Positions 60,046 to 64,000 of a stretch of DNA of 64,000 bases are shown piece by piece. The position numbers and the translations under genes were made by a program. Source of the stretch: Saccoglossus kowalevskii. Taxonomy: Eukaryota; Hemichordata; Enteropneusta; Harrimaniidae. The stretch lies in assembly GCF_000003605.2 (NCBI RefSeq), contig NW_003117744.1, forward strand, positions 1-64,000, in the 5' to 3' direction. How positions within the stretch are numbered: the first letter of the stretch is position 1; each line of letters begins with the position of its first letter. Below the pieces are notes generated by a model. It saw only the letters and a program-made list of their open reading frames with translations, was not told the origin of the DNA and did no database searches.

Positions 60046-60286
60046 AGTTGTTATGGCAGTTGTTACTTGGATCCATGTTGATTTATGGCATGGCGGTATC
60101 TGATGGAAAACAGTAAATTCTGTCGTTTATAAAAGGGGGTCGGCCAATCAGCTTGATCTCGCACATGTCACTTTTTGAACCAATCAGAAATCCCCGTCGA
60201 AGTGACAAAGTCGTCCAAACACGAAAATAGTTGTCACATTTTCACTTGTAGGCGGCGTGATTGAAGTTCTACGTTATTGTTTCCAC
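60046..60286 (-). promoter_or_regulatory. promoter module upstream of g54
   Basis: 241-bp extra module, core elements intact. Confidence 0.75.
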
Positions 60287-60901
60287 TAAACTTTATTGTG
60301 AAGCGAGTTTTTTTTATTGCGACGCCTATTTGTTACCAGATACAACCGCGAAAAGGTGACGCTTTAGTACGTCCCGGCAAATTAACAATACATATTCTGA
60401 GAGCTTTGCATAATGTAGTAATACATGCATTTGATTATTGCAATTTCTAGTTCATTACTTGCTCAGTTTCGCATTGCCAAACTCTTATTCGCAACACATA
60501 TGTATTAACATATATTTACTCGACAAAAAGGTGGCGTTTTGTTGAGAACCGGAGATTAACATTACATATTCTGAAAGCTTTAAATAATTATGTAATACTT
60601 GTAATTAATCATTTGAAATTAGCTGCGTATTACATAATCTGCTTCTACATGTTCTTTTACTTAACTGAATTATTTCAATTTGATGTGCGTCGAATGTTGG
60701 CGCTCTTTATTCTGTTTTATGCATTATGACATTGACCCGAATTTGTTGAAATCGTTCTGATTTGCAAATAAGTATGATATGACAGTTGTACATAGCATTA
60801 CGTGCAATAATCGCAGTGATGGGATGGACAATGTACGGTAGTTCTCTTTTTGGAGTATGTGCTGGCCCTGAGAAGGGCCGTTTTGTATGAGTGTCGTAGC
60901 A

Positions 60902-61135
60902 CTATTACTGACGACGATTTTGCCTTTTCTGGATAATTTTTAAAATCACACAAGGAGCATAATCTACAGGATAATTGCCTTCTTCAAGAATTGAGATGAC
61001 CTCTTCGACAGGTAATAACTGTACGATGGATCGTGCCCAAGACGAGAATGCTCGGGTCCATGGCTGCGGTGGTCTCCTTGTCGAAAAAGGGCTGAATAAA
61101 TACGGATAGTAGCATGCTATACGGGAGTCCAACAT
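60902..61135 (-). pseudogene. g55: array gene, type B, 5'-truncated, no promoter
   Basis: Same joint as g22 at about 61136. Opens at M10; the last Q codon is TAA so it ends QNRRQ. Stem-loop 60864-60879. Confidence 0.7.
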
Positions 61136-61337
61136 TATATTTATTCTGTTTTATGCATTATGACATTGACCTGAATTGGTTGAAATCGTCCTGATTTGCA
61201 AATTAATATGATATGGCAGTTGTTCATAGCATTACGTGCAATAATCTGAGTGATGGGATGGACAATGTACGGTAGTTCTCTTTTTGGAGTATGTGCTGGC
61301 CCTGAGTAGGGCCGTTATGTATGTGTGTGTCGTAGCA

Positions 61338-61597
61338 CTATTGCTGACGACGATTTGCCTTTTCTGGATAATTTTTAAAATCACCCAAGGAGCATAATCT
61401 ACAGGATAATTGCCTTCTCCAAGAATTGAGATGACCTCTTCGACAGGTAATAACTGTACGATGGATCGTGCCCAAGACGAGAATGCTCGTGACCATGGCT
61501 GCGGTGGTCTCCTTGTCGAAAGAGGGCTGGATAAATACGCATAGTAGCATGCTATACGGGAGTCAAACATGATATGGCAGTTGTTATTTGGATCCAT
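61338..61597 (-). pseudogene. g56: array gene, type A, C-terminal frameshift
   Basis: One T lost near 61355 shifts the frame after KRQ; it reads on through the stem-loop to 61232. Stem-loop 61298-61313 has loop ACTC, departing from the consensus U at the first loop position. Confidence 0.65.
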
Positions 61598-62414
61598 GTC
61601 GATTGATGGTATGGCGGTATCTGATGGAAAACAGTAAATTCTGTCGTTTATAAAAGGGGGTCGGCCAATCAGCTTGATCTCGCACATGTCACTTTTTGAA
61701 CCAATCAGAAATCCCCGTCGAAGTGATAAAGTCGTCCAAACACGAAAATAGTTGTCACATTTTCACTTGTAGGCGGCGTGATTGAAGTTCTACGTTATTG
61801 TTTCCACTAAACTTTGTTGTGAAGCGAGTTTTTTAATTGCGACGCCTATTTGTTACCAGATACAACCGCGAAAATGTGACGCTTTAGTACGTCCCGGCAA
61901 ATTAACAATTCTCAGAGCTTTGCATAATGTAGTAATACTTGCATTTGATTATTGCAATTTCTAGTTCATTACTTGCTCAGTTTCGCATTGCCAAACTCTT
62001 ATTCGCAACACATATGTATTAATATATATTTACTCGACAAAAAGTTGGCGTTTTGTTGAGAACCGGAGATTAACATTACATATTCTGAAAGCTTTAAATA
62101 ATTATGTAATACTTGTAATTAATCATTTGAAATTAGCTGCTACTACATAATCTGCTTCTACATGTTCTTTTACTTAACTGAATTATTCCAAGGTGATGTG
62201 CGTCGAATGTTGGCGCTCTTTATTCTGTTTTATGCATTATGACATTGACCTGAATTGTTTGAAATCGTTCTGATTTGCAAATTAATATGATATGGCAGTT
62301 GTTCATAGCATTACGTGCAATAATCTGAGTGATGGGATGGACAATGTACGGTAGTTCTCCTTTTGGAGTATGTGCTGGCCCTGAGAAGGGCCGTTTTGTA
62401 TGAGTGTCGTAGCA

Positions 62415-62675
62415 CTATTGCTGACGACGATTTTGCCTTTTCTGGATAATTTTTAAAATCACCCAAGGAGCATAATCTACAGGATAATTGCCTTCTCTAA
62501 GAATTGAGATGACCTCTTCGACAGGTAATAACTGTATGATGGATCGTGCCCAAGACGAAAATGCTCGTGTCCATGGCTGCGGTGGTCTCCTTGTCAAAAG
62601 AGGGCTGGATAAATGCGCATAGTAGCATGCTATACGGGAGTCAAACATGATATGGCAGTTGTTATTTGGATCCAT
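62415..62675 (-). CDS. g57: array gene, type A (LLTRR/R60 group), intact
   Basis: 86 residues, H21 (YYAHLS), LLTRR, I47, R60. Stem-loop 62377-62392. Confidence 0.6.
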   Translation of the reverse strand: MDPNNNCHIMFDSRIACYYAHLSSPLLTRRPPQPWTRAFSSWARSIIQLLPVEEVISILREGNYPVDYAPWVILKIIQKRQNRRQQ

Positions 62676-63498
62676 GTCGATTGATGGTATGGCGGTATCT
62701 GATGGAAAACAGTAAATTCTGTCGTTTATAAAAGGGGGTCGGCCAATCAGCTTGATCTCGCACATGTCACTTTTTGAACCAATCAGAAATCCCCGTCGAA
62801 GTGACAAAGTCGTCCAGACGCGAAAATAGTTGTCACATTTTCACTTGTAGGCGGCGTGATTGAAGTTCTACGTTATTGTTTCCACTAAACTTTGTTGTGA
62901 AGCGGGTTTTTTAATTGCGACGCCTATTTGTTACCAGATACAACCGCGAAACGGTGACACTTTAGTACGTCCCGGCAAATTAACAATACATATTCTGAGA
63001 GCTTTGCATAATGTAGTAATACATGCATTTGATTATTGCAATTTCTAGTTCATTACTTGCTCAGTTTCGCATTGCCAAACTCTTATTCGCAACACATATG
63101 TATTAACATATATTTACTCGACAAAAAGATGGCGTTTTGTTGAGAACCGGAGATTAACATTACATATTCTGAAAGCTTTAAATAATTATGTAATACTTGT
63201 AATTAATCATTTGAAATTAGCTGCTATTACATAATCTGCTTCTACATGTTCTTTTACTTAACTGAATTTTTCCAATTTGATGTGCGTCGAATGTTGGCGC
63301 TCTTTATTCTGTTTTATGCATTATGACATTGACCTGAATTGGTTGAAATCGCTCTGATTTGCAAATTAATATGATATGGCAGTTGTTCATAGCATCACGT
63401 GCAATAATCTGAGTGATGGGATGGACAATGTACGGTAGTTCTCCTTTTGGAGTATGTGCTGGCCCTGAGAAGGGCCGTTTTGTATGAGTGTCGTAGCA

Positions 63499-63759
63499 CT
63501 ATTGCTGACGACGATTTTGCCTTTTCTGGATAATTTTTAAAATCACCCAAGGAGCATAATCTACAGGATAATTGCCTTCTCCAAGAATTGAGATGACCTC
63601 TTCGACAGGTAATAACTGTACGATGGATCGTGCCCAAGACGAGAATGCTCGTGACCATGGCGGCGGTGGTCTCCTTGTCGAAAGAGGGCTGGATAAATAC
63701 GCATAGTAGCATGCTATACGGGAGTCAAACATGATAGGGCAGTTGTTATTTGGATCCAT
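63499..63759 (-). CDS. g58: array gene, type A, intact; last full copy
   Basis: 86 residues, P8 (NNNCPIMF), PPPPWS at 31-36. The unit continues with promoter and spacer to the window end. Stem-loop 63461-63476. Confidence 0.6.
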   Translation of the reverse strand: MDPNNNCPIMFDSRIACYYAYLSSPLSTRRPPPPWSRAFSSWARSIVQLLPVEEVISILGEGNYPVDYAPWVILKIIQKRQNRRQQ

Positions 63760-64000
63760 GTCGATTGATGGTATGGCTGTATCTGATGGAAAACAGTAAA
63801 TTCTGTCGTTTATAAAAGGGGGTCGGCCAATCAGCTTGATCTCGCACATGTCACTTTTTGAACCAATCAGAAATCCCCGTCGAAGTAACAAAGTCGTCCA
63901 AACACGAAAATAGTTGTCACATTTTCACTTGTAGGCGGCGTGATTGAAGTTCTACGTTATTGTTTCCACTAAACTTTATTGTGAAGCGAGTTTTCTTTAA

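Larger units (their letters stand above)
375..64000 (-). repeat. tandem array of ~1,084 / ~1,325-bp gene-bearing units
   Basis: The same unit recurs head to tail across the window. A fixed landmark (ttgaagttctacgttattg) lies at 1344, 2428, 3512, 4838, 7472, 8797, 10124, 11213, 13623, 14948, 16033 and so on to 63944, so steps are about 1,084-1,089 or 1,325-1,327 bp. The long step equals the short one plus one 241-bp promoter module; 436 to 2243 (start codon to start codon) is exactly 1,084 plus three times 241. Copies differ by scattered substitutions and small indels. The left edge is at about 375; the right edge is outside the window. Confidence 0.97.

Noticed and set aside
375-64000. CRISPR array or simple satellite DNA
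   Set aside because: The repeat is over 1 kb with no unique spacers, and each unit carries an ordered promoter, frame and 3' processing signal, so satellite alone does not describe it.

Overview
The window is a eukaryotic, very probably metazoan, tandem gene array. Except for about 375 bp of unique sequence at the left edge, all 64 kb consists of near-identical repeat units that run off the right edge. The basic unit is about 1,084 bp. A second common length, about 1,325 bp, is the same unit plus one extra 241-bp promoter module. The animal assignment rests on a perfect histone-type mRNA 3' stem-loop followed by a purine-rich histone downstream element (HDE), and on a TATA/initiator/CCAAT promoter. 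The species cannot be told from the sequence.

Each unit reads on the minus strand (right to left): two CCAAT boxes (ATTGG on the coding strand), TATAAA, an initiator-like TCAGAT with its A 30 nt from the first T of TATAAA, a 25-nt leader, an intronless 86-codon frame starting MDPNNNC and ending KRQNRRQQ, a 22-nt 3' UTR, the 16-nt stem-loop, an HDE about 12 nt further on, and an AATAAA about 150 nt beyond that. This is the layout of a replication-dependent histone gene, but the predicted protein is not a core or linker histone and I do not recognise it. I count 59 gene loci (g0 to g58): 36 full-length and open, the rest frameshifted, prematurely stopped or cut by unequal exchange. Fifty-three keep a stem-loop.

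Layout: 1-280, the start of an unrelated minus-strand gene (B-box-like zinc finger plus coiled coil), cut by the window edge; 281-374, unique flank; 375-1369, truncated copy g0 followed by three extra promoter modules; 1370-64000, the array, mixing short and long units, with rearranged units near 18.2, 27.1, 29.0, 32.2-32.8, 37.5, 44.5, 53.9, 59.6 and 61.1 kb. Two subfamilies differ in body (type A: S23, L26, G60, W71; type B: F23, F26, E60, C71) and in core promoter (TATA and initiator altered in most type-B promoters), and the two have been shuffled against each other.

Coding status is likely but not proven. The frame sits exactly where a histone gene's frame would sit, yet many differences between copies change amino acids, and a second frame is also open across much of the same DNA. 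A non-coding, stem-loop-terminated RNA remains possible.
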